NCBI GenBank assembly: GCA_033002965.1
Contig: JAURVB010009645.1
Coordinates: forward strand, 1 to 64,000
Direction: 5' to 3'
DNA: 64,000 nucleotides
Origin: Piper betle
Taxonomy: Eukaryota; Streptophyta; Magnoliopsida; Piperales; Piperaceae
Shown here: positions 37,155 to 51,094 of the stretch, in pieces
Layout of the letters: each line of letters begins with the position of its first letter
Position numbering within the stretch: the first letter of the stretch is position 1
The notes under the pieces: model-generated
Database searches by the model: none
What the model was told of the DNA's origin: nothing
What the model saw: only the letters and a program-made list of their open reading frames with translations
Program-made: the position numbers and the translations under genes

Positions 37155-39460
37155 TCAGTTCTGATGATGCATAACTACCTTGTTAATAACCTTGTGCGGA
37201 AGACTCAAGATAGTAGATTTCAGAAGCTTGTCACCAACTACTATGCGCAGGCGTCTAATGAGTTCCATTCGACTTATAGAGTTCCCCTGTAGAATTGTTA
37301 GCCAGTTAGTGCCATAATTACCTTCAAGCTAGGATCGTGCACAAGTATAGAAGACCCACCTGGTACTCACTATAATACTGATCAACCAATTTCTTATCTT
37401 CACGAGCTATTTTGTTTGAGATTGCAGCAAACAACAGTTGGAAAGGCATCCATGGTGATGCAGGCAATCTTGGATTTTTCAGCGATCTATGGAGGAATGT
37501 TTTAGCCTCAATGTTCTTGGCAGGAGAGGGGAACTGTTGACAACTTCCCACCTTTTAAATGTTTCACAAATACTCTTCAAAAAAACTATTTATTAACAGA
37601 ATGCAGGTTTCAAGGAAAAACAAGAGTTGTAATCAACCTACAACCGAACACAATTGACTATGCTAAGTGCTACATCCTAAGTTTAATATATCAACTTCTG
37701 TTTCCTCTATATGACATCAGCACTTACAGAGTCAAGATGAGAAGGTGTCCGCTCCAATTGTGCAGTATGACCAGTAACCACCGAGATACCAGATTTGCTA
37801 CCATTACTAAACATATCTGATATGAGGTAAGACGAGAACAGAATCAGATGAAGAACAGATAATAAGCAATTTATACCGTGACACAAACAAAATGACCACC
37901 TTCGCTGTGCAGGGACATCCTAAAACTCACAATATATTCTGGAAAAACATGTGTATTCACATTCATATTCCATACTACATACAACTTTGTGTCCTTAAAA
38001 TTATCCACGCCACTATCAAAGTTTCCACTGCTGGGCTGAAATTGTTCAGAACTCGGAGAAACCACTTCCATCTTTCCCATTATAATTCGGCACAAAACCA
38101 GATGATGCAAACCATTTTCGTCAACATCAGAATCACAAGCACTGTAAAAACAAGTTAAGACAAAAAAAATTAGTAAGCAAAAGAGAAACATCATCGCATC
38201 TTTCAACAAAAATAGTCATAATATCAATTATCAAATCAATGACCCCACAACATTGGCCAATAAATAAGTGGTAAAATGAAAAAATAACCTAGCTAGACAA
38301 TGGAATTATTCCCTCCCTCAATGCTTTTACATTGGCTTTTTTTAAGTAGAAAAGAAAACAAAGCACCTCAGTTGAGAGCAATTGGAAGGCCTGAATACAA
38401 CCCCGCCACCATACAAAGGCTCCTTAAACTTGTCTCCAATCCCATGATTCAAAATTTCTTTAGCAACTTGCATTGAACAAGCAAGCCAGCCATATTTGAC
38501 ATTAGCACTGCCTCGGCAGTTTTCAGTAGTTTCAACCTGCTTTTGAAAAAGTTTGAACCGATTTCGCATAGATATATTTTCAATAGGTGATCGGTATATT
38601 GCATATACATTGTTGGGATCCATTTGTGAGCCAAAGCCACCTAAAAACATTTTTTGAGAAATAATGTAGTCTTTCCCACGCTTGGCCAGTTTGACAAGCC
38701 CCGAACTTGATGCATCAAGACAAGTGTTTTCACCAATAACCTTACTTGCAAGCTTGCTATTGATGCCAATATCATGCTCATTACCCTCAACGGCATCTTC
38801 AGGTTTGGTATCAAGCTGTATTAGAGGTGATTTGAGGCCGCATTCTTTGCCTACTGATTTCATTTCATTCTGGCAACTTATATCAATTTCTATGTGCACT
38901 TCTATTTCGTGGGACCCATTTGGATCTTTCAACTCAGTTTGTTCAAATCCTCTGCAGCCATCTTCACCTAACTCTGGAAAGAAACAAACATCAGAATCAT
39001 CAATCCAGGCCAAAGGCAATTGCAACCCACCAGTCAAGTCAATTTGAACCATCCTCAGAAAATCAAATATCAAGCTATGGCCTTGAAATACCACTTTTTC
39101 TGTGATGGCTTTCTTTGCTTCAAAAGATTCTCTAGCCAATGTCTTTAATGTGTCAGGAACGTCTTTCCATGCACCATTTTCATGCACCATCAAACGCTGA
39201 GGTAAACTGCTATTAAGAAAGTTAGTATATTTCTTCATGCGAGATGACCTAAAAGAATCATTCTTGAATCCACCTAATTTTATCCTTTTGAAACAGCGAT
39301 CTCCAGTAGGGCAAACTCTATGACAGTGTTTTTCGTTGGCAGATAATTTTTGGCCAGCAATGCTGCCAATATATGCTGCATATTGGGCGGCTCTCTTCCG
39401 CTTCAAACTATCAGAAATTGTTTTCTGATCATCCAATGCCTTTGCGCTCTTGACATCCAT
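37155..39460 (-). CDS. SRO: SRO family (RCD1-like) protein, copy B, intact
   Basis: Full-length plant SRO protein, close in size to Arabidopsis RCD1. Exons on the minus strand: 39460-38367, 38141-37900, 37816-37728, 37551-37360, 37286-37155; all have GT..AG borders and together give 582 aa. A basic N-terminus (LKRKRAAQYAAYI) may be a nuclear signal. The WWE domain spans about residues 76-165 (YTNFLNSSLPQRLMVHENGA, then PLAWIDDSDVCFFPELG). The PARP-like domain spans about 284-450 (YAIYRSPIENISMRNRFKLF, then YGWLACS, then NTHVFPEYIVSF). The RST domain is near the end (SPWMPFQLLFAAISNKI, then SRMELIRRLRIVVGDKLL) and binds transcription factors. SRO proteins of this class are generally regarded as lacking ADP-ribosyl-transferase activity. 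The last codons (VVMHHQN) follow a possible donor, so a further small exon cannot be excluded. Confidence 0.93.
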
Positions 39461-40850
39461 TTTTATTCACAGAATCAATTCCTCCAAAGAGGATGAAAGC
39501 TCTTACTAAGTCCACTGAATAAGCTATTTACACGAACAGGAATTTCTTCTCCATTTTGTACCCCGAGAATATTTAGAGAACTGATATATATATTTACTGC
39601 AATTACAACAAAAAACAAACGAAAAAAGGGGTGAGAACTTTCGAAAAAGTGGCAGTTGATACATATGAAATCTCAACCAATGGGTGCATGCTCTCTCCAA
39701 ACAATGAACTAACAATGACTTTGAATGAAGAAGTCCAAAACGTATCATGTCCATAACACAGGTCGTATCCTCATCCCTAAATGTTGATATATCACCAAAA
39801 AAGTCATATTTACATGCATGTTTACGGTCTCTTCCCCATATGGCCTTCTTTATGAAATCGTGGATCAAATTAAAATCCAAGAACTCTCGCCTAAATCCAA
39901 TTAGGAAAGCTGAGACAAAAGAAACACAATTTCGCTAGGTAAAACAACAGAAAAAAAAATCAAAGCAAAAACCTGCTCCTGCTTACATATAAACGTGACA
40001 AGAAAATTCGCTAGCTTTATCAAGCAAAGAGACCAAAAAATACACCTCGATTTCGTTTAATCAAGAGTCAATCAACCAAAACAAGCCTAACTCACAACCA
40101 CCAAATCAAGTGGTAGAAAAAAGACGTAATCCTCACAGATCAGGTCAAAAGTAGTCACCATCAACCAAGAACACGCAAAACCACCACCTTTCCGGCAAGT
40201 TGACCAACTTTATTAGACCAATAAAACAAGAAGAATTAAAGATCTTTAACTCAGATCTCAAGAACCCACGACGAATCAACAACCTTTCTCCAATTTTCAT
40301 TAATCCACGAACATAAAACATCAAAATAAAAAAACGAAAACAAAGAGCAACAAACAATGACATGCGCATCTACACTAGATCTCTACAACTCAAAATGAAA
40401 AAAAAACCCCTATTTGTTCAATCTAAACAGGGAAAAAACACAAAATTACAACATACCAACAATAAAAACAAATACCCATTTCCCTGCCCAGATCTGATAA
40501 TACAAACGAAACAAAGCCACTTTCTTTATCAAAAAAGATGAAAAAAATACAGCACAGCCTTCCAAAAACTCGATTCTACAAAAAATATATATATACCTAT
40601 CGATCAAGCGAGAAATGGGGTTCTCAATTTTCTGCACAGGCTAGGGTTTGGTGGGATCAAAATCAACCAAGAACAACAAACCAAAAGAGGAACGGAGCCC
40701 GCCAATTCGGCCGACACCCTAGCCCTGCTTCGGAAATTGCAGAACAAGGCCAGATGGGGGGCACCGACGGCGCAAATATCAACGGAGCGGATGTCGACGA
40801 CGCCGTTATCTGACGCCGTCAACGTTGGATAGACGGGGTGGAGAAGTCGG
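39461..40850 (-). promoter_or_regulatory. 5' leader intron and leader exon of SRO copy B
   Basis: A leader exon (about 40830 down to 40597) ends with ATAG|GTATAT on the minus strand, followed by a leader intron of about 1.1 kb reaching close to the ATG at 39460. The exon is strongly similar to that of copy A. The GC-rich, CG-containing sequence at 40700-41080 is the likely promoter region. Confidence 0.55.
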
Positions 40851-42073
40851 CCGTCGCTTTCGTGGGAGACAAGCAAGTGGGTGAGTGGACGCCGACCTAT
40901 GCGTAATGGACGATCGGACGGTCGGCATGGAGCCACACAACTTAAGGAGATATCTGGCCGTTGCTTTTCTCTGATTAGAGGTGATAATTCTCGTGGGATG
41001 CACGTATAGGTTACGTTTCCAGCTCTGATTGGCCCGGGGATCTCGGTGGCCACGCGTAGGTGGGTCCGGCTTTGAGGATGTGAACAGGTGGATTTGTTGA
41101 CATTTAGTGGCCTTTATTATATAAAATTATATAAATAAATAAATGTGAATATGTTTGATTGGGCGACTCTAGTTAAGAATAAAAAAATAAATGAAAATTT
41201 TCCTAAGGAACGTAATGGCAAATTATAATTTTTTCGAATAAATAAGCACTTAAATAATTAATGCAATTAGTTGAACTGAATTTAAGTTGAATTGGTAATG
41301 ATAGGAGGTTATATTTTAATTGTTTTACTGATTTAATGTGATTACATTTATATCATGGTTAAAAATTGAGGTACTCTATGAGATTCTTAAATTTAGTCTT
41401 ATATATAATACTTATTAGGTCAAGGGGGATAAAATATAGATCTTTAACTTAGTTGACCACTTTTTAAAAAGATAACATAATCCATTAATTTGTATTTTGG
41501 TTGGGGTCATTATAAATGAAATCAAAGCCTCATAGTTCCATATTAAATAGTGTGTTAGACTAAAGATGTTGCTAAGCTATCTAGGTTTAGAAAAGGTCAT
41601 ACGCTGAGGCTAGCAACGAGCCAAGAAAAATTGTTGACGGGGGCTAGCAACAGGGCAAAGAACATCGGGACTGAAATTTTTAAAGTAAGAATGAACTATA
41701 TTTCTTTAACTTGTTAACTACTTTTGAAGATGTAACTTAGTTCTTTATGTTGCACTTTAAGCCGGATTGTTACATACCCAATTACATTAAGTCTTAGTTT
41801 TATAAAAAAATAGTGTCAAATGTGTAATGTAGATGCAAATGGTAGAATGCAGATTAAACTGTTTTAGTTTTTAAAACTATTTAAGTGATGAAGAGTTAAT
41901 TATATTTTAAATGTTTTATAAATCAATAAAATGGTGAAAAGGTTTCGATAAAGGCGTAAATTCGATAAACAGTTTGTTTGTGATAGATGGTGATCGTGAA
42001 ACTGGTAATTTATTTTCTGTAAATAGTTATTGTAACTAAAACTATTAATCGAGCTTGTAACAATAACTATGAC

Positions 42074-42305
42074 GTTAGTGATATTTATCAAAGTTCACTG
42101 GCTCTTAAACTAATGCTAGAAAAAATAGATTTTTAAAGCACATAAATTTTAACATTTTTTTATTTGTAACCACAATTTTAATAGCCAATGTTAGTGATAT
42201 TTATCAAAGTTCACTGGCTCTTAAACTAATGCTAGAAAAAATAGATTTTTAAAGCACATAAATTTCAACACTTTTTTTATTTGTAACCACAATTTTAATA
42301 GCCAG
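42074..42305. repeat. 116-bp direct tandem duplication
   Basis: The block starting GTTAGTGATATTTATCAAAG at 42074 repeats at 42190 almost without change, through to TTTTAATAGCCA. The few differences suggest a recent duplication. Confidence 0.85.
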
Positions 42306-43145
42306 AACCAGGTAACATCATGATATTTCTTTAACAATTATACAGTAGGAACAATTAATATTAATAAACAAAAAAACAGATATGATAAGTAAACACAATG
42401 AACAATAAATTACTACATTATACATTTTCATAGGCTTTTGTAACTTAAACAAATTAGACAAACTCGAACAATACCTTTTCCAATACTAACTACCCACTCT
42501 TCGGATGTAAACAAACAAAACCACCTTGTGAGAATTTTACATTCGACTCGGTTGGACTTAAATTCATAATTGTTAATTTTGTGCTGGAAGGGTGAAGAGA
42601 GCTTTTAGATGTATTTGACTCGATATAATAATCGGCTTAATTGAGCTTGTATAATATTTTTTATGTCTAATTGTTTATATACTAAATAACTCTTATACTA
42701 TTATTGATTAATTATAAGTATTGCTAGTACTTAATTTGTTACTTAAACATTAACTATTTAACAGATTTACTGGTAAAAATACCTATACTTGCCCTAAATT
42801 ATTATTTTTTCAGTATAAAATATATTTAATATAATTTATCACACTTATCGAGACTAAATTATGAATATATATTGATCACACACATAATATCACACTCACT
42901 AGCTGCTTATTCAATAATTAATTACATTCTAATAATTGATATATAAACCAGTTATAAACAACTTATTAATGGATACTTATTATTGCTTCTAGTTATTACT
43001 AAATATTAGGGACTAAATATTTATTAGGGTATAATCAAGCCAAGTCATTTTGCTTGGCTCAGCTTGGCTCAACTCGACTCATTTCTTAGTTCAACCTCAA
43101 ACAAAACTTCAACAAATAAATGTTAAGTTGTTTAAAAATTAAATA

Positions 43146-43986
43146 TGAACAAATTAGTGTTGTCACCAATTAGCAATTTGTGAGATATAATTGTATGTTT
43201 TCGACCAGTAAAGATGGGTTCAGCTTAGATACAGATTGAATAATATTTGGATCAGATTTGAATCCGAAAATACGAACACAAATTCAATCTAAATTAAAAA
43301 ATTACATTTATTTTATTTATTAAATCTGCATCTGATCCGAATCCGATAATATTTTATATGATGTATATGTGACGTGATTAAATAATTAATTAATAATAAA
43401 TTAAACTTGAACAAATTAATTTAAAAATTAAATATGAACTAAGCGGTGTCGCCTGGAGTGGGTTTGTATACACTCCCAACTACCCCTAATAGTTGAATTT
43501 GATTTGAAATTGAGTAATATTTGTTTTTTTGGGTCAAGTCACATCTTGTTGGGGAATGGGCTCAAATTAGCTTGTTTGATACGGCGTGAAGGTGATGTAA
43601 TCGTTGATACATTAATGGACAAGGATGGGTGAACGTGACTAATCCATATTTAATCCAAATTTATAATATTTTATTAAATTATATTTTAAAATATTTAAAA
43701 TAATATTTTTTATTTTTTATTTTTATATTAAAATTTATATTATTTTATTCAATCGGGTCACATATAAATCATATACAATTTTATCAAATTCAGATCGGAT
43801 ATAGATTCAATAAATAAAATGAATATAATTTTTTTGATTCAGATTGAATTTGTGTTCGTATTTTGGGATTCAAACCTAATACAAATATTATCCAATCTGT
43901 ATTTGAGCCGAACCCATCCCTACTAGTTGAAAATATACCATCATGTCTCACAAATTGTCAATTGGCGACAACACTAATTTGAACAA
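43146..43986. mobile_element. large fold-back (inverted-repeat) element
   Basis: The left arm (about 43146-43381) and right arm (about 43751-43986) are reverse complements with scattered mismatches. For example, left AAATTAGTGTTGTCACCAAT matches the reverse of ATTGGCGACAACACTAATTT, and TACGAACACAAATTCAATCT is matched exactly by its reverse complement in the right arm. The loop is about 370 bp. No open frame. It fits a fold-back or MITE-like element and would form a long hairpin if transcribed. Confidence 0.65.
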
Positions 43987-44168
43987 TAAAATAGAGCATA
44001 GTAATACCATCACTGAGTCATGAAGCTAGTCTCTCCAAAATGCAGTGTAAGGGGAGCAATATACAGATTTTTTTTTTGAAGTGCTAAGATATAGATCTCC
44101 TATGGTCTTAATCTTCCATAAACCCATGCAAAAGTTTTTTGTACACCCGACTAAAGAAAAGAAATTGA

Positions 44169-44230
44169 CCTCTATGTAATATCCCAAATCAGGTTTTTCT
44201 TTTCCTCTATGTAATATCTCAAATCAGGTT
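44169..44230. repeat. 35-bp partial tandem duplication
   Basis: CCTCTATGTAATATCCCAAA at 44169 recurs at 44204 with one substitution, followed by TCAGGTT in both copies. The wording resembles the start of some plant long terminal repeats, but a partner repeat was not found. Confidence 0.6.
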
Positions 44231-47200
44231 CAAGAAGGAACTAATTTAGGTGTTACTCGATAAATTAGTTAAACAAATATCAGAGAATATTGCTAAAAAT
44301 ATGGCAAAACCCGAGAAAATTCTCAGATCTTTAAATCATCCCGCTCTGCTCATTGTTAAAAATTGGTAATCAGTTATTCAAATGACAATTTATATAATAA
44401 AATAATATACAAAAATTCGTACACCATAATAATGTAGAAGACATAGCCATTAATAGCTAAGTGAAGTAAACATTCCTGCATGATAAAAAACCTACATGTT
44501 TTTTAAAAAAACCAAACCGACAATAACAAACGTTCCTGTTCACACGTAAGTAATGTATAAATAGTTGAGCTCCATACAACTCATTGTATACAAACTATAT
44601 GTACATACTTTCCCAAGAAAGACATACGTAAATGCATCAAAGGCTTACCTGATGAGGGCAAGCATTCGCCAAAGTACTCTACAAAACAATTCAATAATAC
44701 AATACAATGTCAATCTATATAACATTACAGTATAAACAGTGCAGTGGTTCAGTACAGAACAGTGCAGTGATCCCTAATATTATCATCAAGAACATATCCA
44801 TAATATATCATCTTGAACGCCTACTTAGAGAGAAAGTATAGCCAACAATACAATAAAGAACATATCCATAACTCTTGGAAGCACCATCAAGGTTCTTGGA
44901 CATCAGTCAACAAGTATAACAGTAACAATAAGTACATTAACTTTCAGTCAACAAGAACAATGGTCACAGTAAGTACCTTGACATTTAGTTAACTTGCATA
45001 ACAGTAACAATAAGGGAATAAAACCCAGCCTGTTGGTCCGGTGTTTTTACGATTGATTTGGATTTTGGTTGGACTCAATTAACATGCAATTAGTTCGGTT
45101 TGATTAGGTTGGAGCTAAGCGGGTCATTGTGTGTTATTGTGGACTTGGGCATTGGGCGTGTCCGCCATTGAGTATTATCCAAACAGCGCCAATTGCCAAG
45201 TCGTGGCCTTATTGTAGCTTCAGGTGCTTTAATTAGCATAGGGCCGCGCAGCGTGTTAGAGCCATGTCGCATGGTATCTTTGGTGTACCCTCTGCCCCTA
45301 ATTGTGTTTAGAAGTTGTTTTGCCGCTTTTTCCTTCTTTCCTTTCATTTCCTTCCTCCCATTATCTTCTTTTCCCTCATTTCCCTTGTTGCAGCTAAGTG
45401 TTGGGCGCAAGGGCCCCCTTCTGGCACCTTTGCACCCTGGCATGAGGTGAGCGTGTGCCCTGCGCGCAATGCAAGGGTCCTCAGGGCGTCTTTGCACTGA
45501 CGTCGTGTACCACCCCAAATCCGGTTTACTCTCAAACTAAACCAGAATGTTATAGGTCATTCAAGTAAGTCGGTTAACCTGAACATAGCCCGAAAGAATC
45601 TACTCTCGATGTTTTAAGATGGAAGATAATTTTTTCATGCATGTATGGAATGCTTAGTACGATTTTACGTGAATGACATGACTCATGCAATCACACTCAA
45701 AATCAAACAAGAATGGAAAAATCGATAAATCCTAAACAAAATGGACAGAGTGTCCCTTGTAACTACAACAAGGGCTACACTGTCAAACAATAGATAATAA
45801 ACATATATATCAAACCAAGCACACGACATTTTTATTCAACTGTAGAATTCATTCTAAGTTGAGTTTGGACTCAACTGCTAATTCACATTTTTCATTTCAT
45901 TTCAACAATCTCATCATGACATATTAATAAATATAACATCTAAAAAGATTCTATAGTCAAACTGATGTGTGTACATAAGACATCTATGTTTTTCCGTTCA
46001 CGCTGGCATATTAGATTCTTCTTCATTACCTACATACATATAAAAACACATCAGTAACGAGTATTAATGGTCCAAAAATAACTATATAATTTGACAAATG
46101 AGAGTTGACTCTCACTTTAAAGAAAACTATATATAACTTCTTCTGAACTCTCAGAAGGGCATCTACTGGGGAGCCATCAGGGCGTAGACCTAATGACATC
46201 TTGAGCTAATTGGTCTACTAATGTCTCTCTTGGCATTCTCTCATGTTTCTTTTCTGTCCCTTGGAATTACCGGTATATCTTAAGACCTCTCATGTCCTTT
46301 ATATATTCCTGGCCCTGAGCACGAATACCGAGTACTCTCAAGTAGTACCCTTTGAACTACATGTCTAAACATGCACTACAAAGCATTACCCGTGAACCTC
46401 TACGCTTCTAAGAATAGAGTTTTCAGGATCCCACGGGAATGTAACAACCCTCCCATTAATCCAGAGCTCGTTGTAACTAACATGTGCACATTCTCATGGT
46501 ATGTACAAGTCGGTTTCACCTTCTCTTGTCTCACTAAAACTCGATAAATTTATATATAGGCTTAGGAAGAGATTTAATATTATAGGCCATAAAGCAACTT
46601 GTGATAAATCTTATTTTTGAAATCAAACTTGAGGGATCTCATCTAAAAATTCTTTGACTAAATGACTCTGAGTTAAGTGAGATCCAATAAAACACTGCTT
46701 AACTCATCATTCAAGTAATAAACCAAATCGCAACAAAAGAAGCGATAAATAAGGGGCGAGTCCTAAGTGGACTTGGTAGAAACTTCAAGCGAGGACACGC
46801 GTCTAGAGGGCGAACTCCTACTCCATACCTATATGATGCATGTATGAAATTGATGCATATGAATCATTACATAATCCTGAATACTATAAACACTAACATC
46901 AATATTGAACTATTAACAAATGAATTAAATAAATAATTAACAATTTAAAACCTTCATGTCATTATTTTTCACTAGGTGACTTCGTGACAACTTCTAAACT
47001 TATTATCATCATCTTATATCAATTTTTATTCTGAATTAACTTTCTAATTAATTGATAATTAATTTACTCAATCATAAAATTAATACACAACTCCACCATT
47101 TTAAACATTAATATCACATTGAATTTCATAATCGAATAATTTAAATTATCATTAATCATTATCAATTCTTAATTACATAAAGAAATTTATTAATTAATAG

Positions 47201-50200
47201 ATAATTATCACAAAATTTCAAAATTAACATAAAAATTATGGATGATATGCATAATCATCAAAATGATTTAAAAATCTGAAATTTAAGAAGTGAAAAACAT
47301 TTCACAATGATTTGGAGTAAAATCGGCAACGACGGCGACGGTCACAGCTGTCACGGTGCCGAGGGATGGCGGTGGTGATTGTCACATGGTGAGGAGGAGG
47401 CTAGGAGGAAGTTAGGTGGGGGAATAGGTTGGGCAACTGATGTGGGAATTATAACGCAAGTGCATGTGCTGAATCAAGTAATAAAAGTGATAAGAGAGTA
47501 TCGTCCCACGATGAATTATTAGTAGAAATTCTCAATTACCAAAACTAATTTAATTAATTATACTTAAATAAAAGAAAATTCAAAGAGTGATTTAATTATG
47601 ACTTAAGATTAAATTATTCTAACATGCAATATTTAAATTAGATATTAACTTCAAAACGACAAACTTAAGATTTTCAATTTCCCCTAGTGCTTTATATAAT
47701 TAAAGTTATAACTTCTACGTATGAATTGTATATTTGGATCATTAATCATGGGAATTAATTATTCATGATAATCTCTCGATTCACCATAAACTTATCACTC
47801 GCACCCAACCTCTATATCTCTATGAAATTATATATGCAAAATGATACTTTAAGTTTTGCCCTTAACATTTTCCCAAGACATATGAGTATATCTCTATCTT
47901 ACATATGAATCACCAAAACATATAAACAAAAATTATTTTATTCAATAAAAAATTTAATTTTTCTATCTCTAGACAAGATCAAATCTCTAAATCTAACAAT
48001 AGGTGGCCAATCTAATAATAACATTAAGAACAGAATAAAATAGATGATCTAACATCATAATCACATAGATAAAAATTAATAACCCTTATTAATCCATGCA
48101 CTGGGTGCATTGAAAATCATAAGAAAGAATTTACTCCATAAAATATTTGATTAAACTCAAGAAATTTATATGTAATATGAAAGACATCATTTAATTACAA
48201 AGAAAACTAAATCAAAATAAGAAAAACTCTTTTTGAAAAAACGTCTTCTTCTGATCCAACTTCTTCATCGTTTCTTCTTGTCTTTCGTGTCATTGCTTAG
48301 CGATCCAATCTTGTTCTTTCCTTCCTTCCCTCTCTTTAAAACCCTAATTAAGTTTATAACTGATCCACCCAAATATTTCAAGTGGGGTCCACCATGATCT
48401 CTAGAAATATAAAAAAAATCAATTTTTCTAGCGGCCAACACTTGAGCACTCTGAATCCCGGTGCTCGAGCACTCTACTCTCGGTTACAATTTCTATGTTA
48501 CGCTTTTTGGCCTGATTTTGCCCCAAATTTATTCTGAATCGTCTTCTAACTCTTATACCCTGCTAGAATAATATTAATTAGCACTTTTTACACTAAAATC
48601 ACAATAATTTCTCGCATTAGTAATAATATCTAATAAAATTTTAAACGAATAAAATTGAAATAAAAATAACTCGAAAATGATAAAACTTAATATAAAATGC
48701 AAAGAATAATTATTTTTTTACAAAGTTATCAACAACCACAGTTGGTGGCTGGCCTGTGACTGGACTGTCAGCAATTGGCCATGGGCAACTTGCTGTTGTC
48801 GTTGGCCAATTGAATAGATGAGAGGGCGAGCAAGGTAGGGGAGGGAAAAAGAAGAGAGGAGAAGGAGTCGGGGCAAGCTGTTGGCTGGTGGTCAGGGAGG
48901 TGGCAGCGCACTACCAGCAGTGACCAGGAAGGGGAAAGAGGAAGCAACGGTGAACAGGGGTTGGGGAAGGAAGAATGAGAAAGGAGGAGGGGAGGCTGGC
49001 ACAACAGTTGCTGGCAATGGCACTACAGACGGCAGGGTTGTCGGTGGCAGGGGATGTGGTTAGCAGTGTCGGGGAGAAAACATGGGAAGGAAAAAATAGG
49101 GGAGGTGTCTAGTTAGGGGAGAAACACGAGTTCCCCCCCCCCCCCGCACTCAGCTAGGTCAGACCTACTAGGTATAAAGTGGGTCCTAAAAGCTCCTAAA
49201 AGTTGTCTAAGGTGCTAAGGTGAGTTAAACACATCATGAAATCAAGCCAAAAGTAAAAATGGTAATAAAATAAATTCAACATCCGTTGAATGATATGTTC
49301 TAAGCCAACTAACCCACCTAAAAATAATAACTAACACGTACTAACGCGAATGACCTAATGCTAATCCTACTGTTCACGTAAAAAAACTCGGAGTACTCTC
49401 ATATACTTTGATAATTCATTCTACTATTGTGTTACTAATGTTATCATCATATAATTGGGTACACATGACCCTCATGGCTCAAAGCACACAGTCGGCCTCA
49501 GCTCACCACGAGTGTTCTGAAACTGACTTGACTGAAAATAACAGTCGAACCGATTGGTTAGCGAATATAAAACCTTGGCGCAGGTCATGGGTTTTACAAC
49601 CTTCCCTTCTTATAAAAATTGCATCCTCGAAATTTTAGATCAAGGAGGCTTCAACCTCGTGAACTATTTGTTGAACTGAATCTGGCAACTGGACACTCGT
49701 GTCCCTATCATTGGTTGTTGTATCCTCTTACACGTTCACATTTGTGGCTATTACATCCTTGTTGGCTATTGTTGTGCTGAAATAAGAGTTTTGTTGGTGG
49801 TATTGTACGTGTTGGGCCTCTCTGGTCCTGAGCTGTTTGGACCTGTTTTGTCATTGATGTCATGCTTCTTCTTTGGTCCTGACCTCTCCATTGTTGTCAT
49901 AGTAGAAAACATAGATCTACCCCTAAGTCCCTATTGAGTAAGATGTGTGACACCAACCACATCTTTGTGATCGTCATTTATGTGAAAGGTTATCTATGTG
50001 TAATCTTATACACTATGTTCTAGGTCCTACTACAAAATTAAGGTATCATATAGGTCCTGATGCTATCCGGTGGAGAATGGTCCTAAGTATGGGTGTCCAA
50101 TATGAAGACTCCTATAAGAACTAGGTCACACTGTTAGATGTCTTGGTATGAGAAACTGGGACACTCACCTGGTCCTAGCTGACTCAATCTTAAATCAAAT

Positions 50201-50453
50201 ACCTCACCCTATTTAGTAAGGGAACAAAGACAATTACTATTGATCTACTGCATGTTATGGCTCACTAGCTGCTGATGGGAGCACTCTGTGTACTAGTCAA
50301 TTTCTACTCATCCTACTATTTGGGTAAACTGGTAGTCAAAGCTTAACCTATGGTTCAAGAACCTAATCATAATCTCTCTCTCACTAAACCAACCCTAAAT
50401 GAGGTCACACTACTTGTTTACGCATCTATTGCCTATCTAATATGGAAAGTGTA

Positions 50454-50456
<3 letters not shown>

Positions 50457-50499
<43 letters not shown>
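50457..50499. repeat. TA microsatellite
   Basis: About 21 TA dinucleotides in an uninterrupted run. Confidence 0.9.
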
Positions 50500-50502
<3 letters not shown>

Positions 50503-50972
50503 AAAATTTTCTTGTGTTTGATATAGTTAATGAGAATAATTAGTATTAGCAATAGCTGATACTTTTATATCAACTACATTTAATGTGAACCATTAGATTA
50601 GAAGAATGGTTGGATGGTGAGGGTAGTTTTGTCTAAATCAAAAAATTTCAGCCATGTAATCTACATAAATGACTAGATTTGAATATTGCTTACATTCCCG
50701 TATCATTTGTTGCTGATATTAAGACATCTCATAGTTATTTGTCATGGTAATAGTCGTGGCAATTTTTTTTTTTGATATTTGACACAAATATTGTTACATG
50801 AGAACTAATTTGTCAAAATTTTTATATAGATATTCTGTGTCAAAAGATTATGACAATTTTTTTAGTTTCTTTTGAAATTTTTTATATTTGATGATGTCAT
50901 TGTTATAGTATAACCACGACAAAGTTTTGATACAGATTTTTTGTAATAACTCAGCTCTAAATGCAACGTAAT

Positions 50973-51094
50973 AGACCTAAGCTATCTCTTCAAAAGTGAT
51001 TAACTAAGTTGGAGATCTATAATTTATTCTTTTAGACCTAAGTTATCTCTTCAAAAGTGATTAACTAAGTTGGAGATCTATAATTTATTCTTAC
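50973..51094. repeat. 61-bp direct tandem duplication
   Basis: Two nearly identical adjacent units start AGACCTAAG at 50973 and 51034 and both contain CAAAAGTGATTAACTAAG. A more diverged relative lies near 51327-51400, so the unit belongs to a dispersed repeat family. Confidence 0.8.

Noticed and set aside
37155..39460. Possible active ADP-ribosyl transferase
   Set aside because: The PARP-like region follows the plant SRO pattern, a family generally regarded as catalytically inactive, and I could not identify a complete catalytic triad.
45090..45518. Open frames on both strands in a GC-richer patch
   Set aside because: No domain, and the surroundings look like retroelement debris without reverse transcriptase or integrase motifs.
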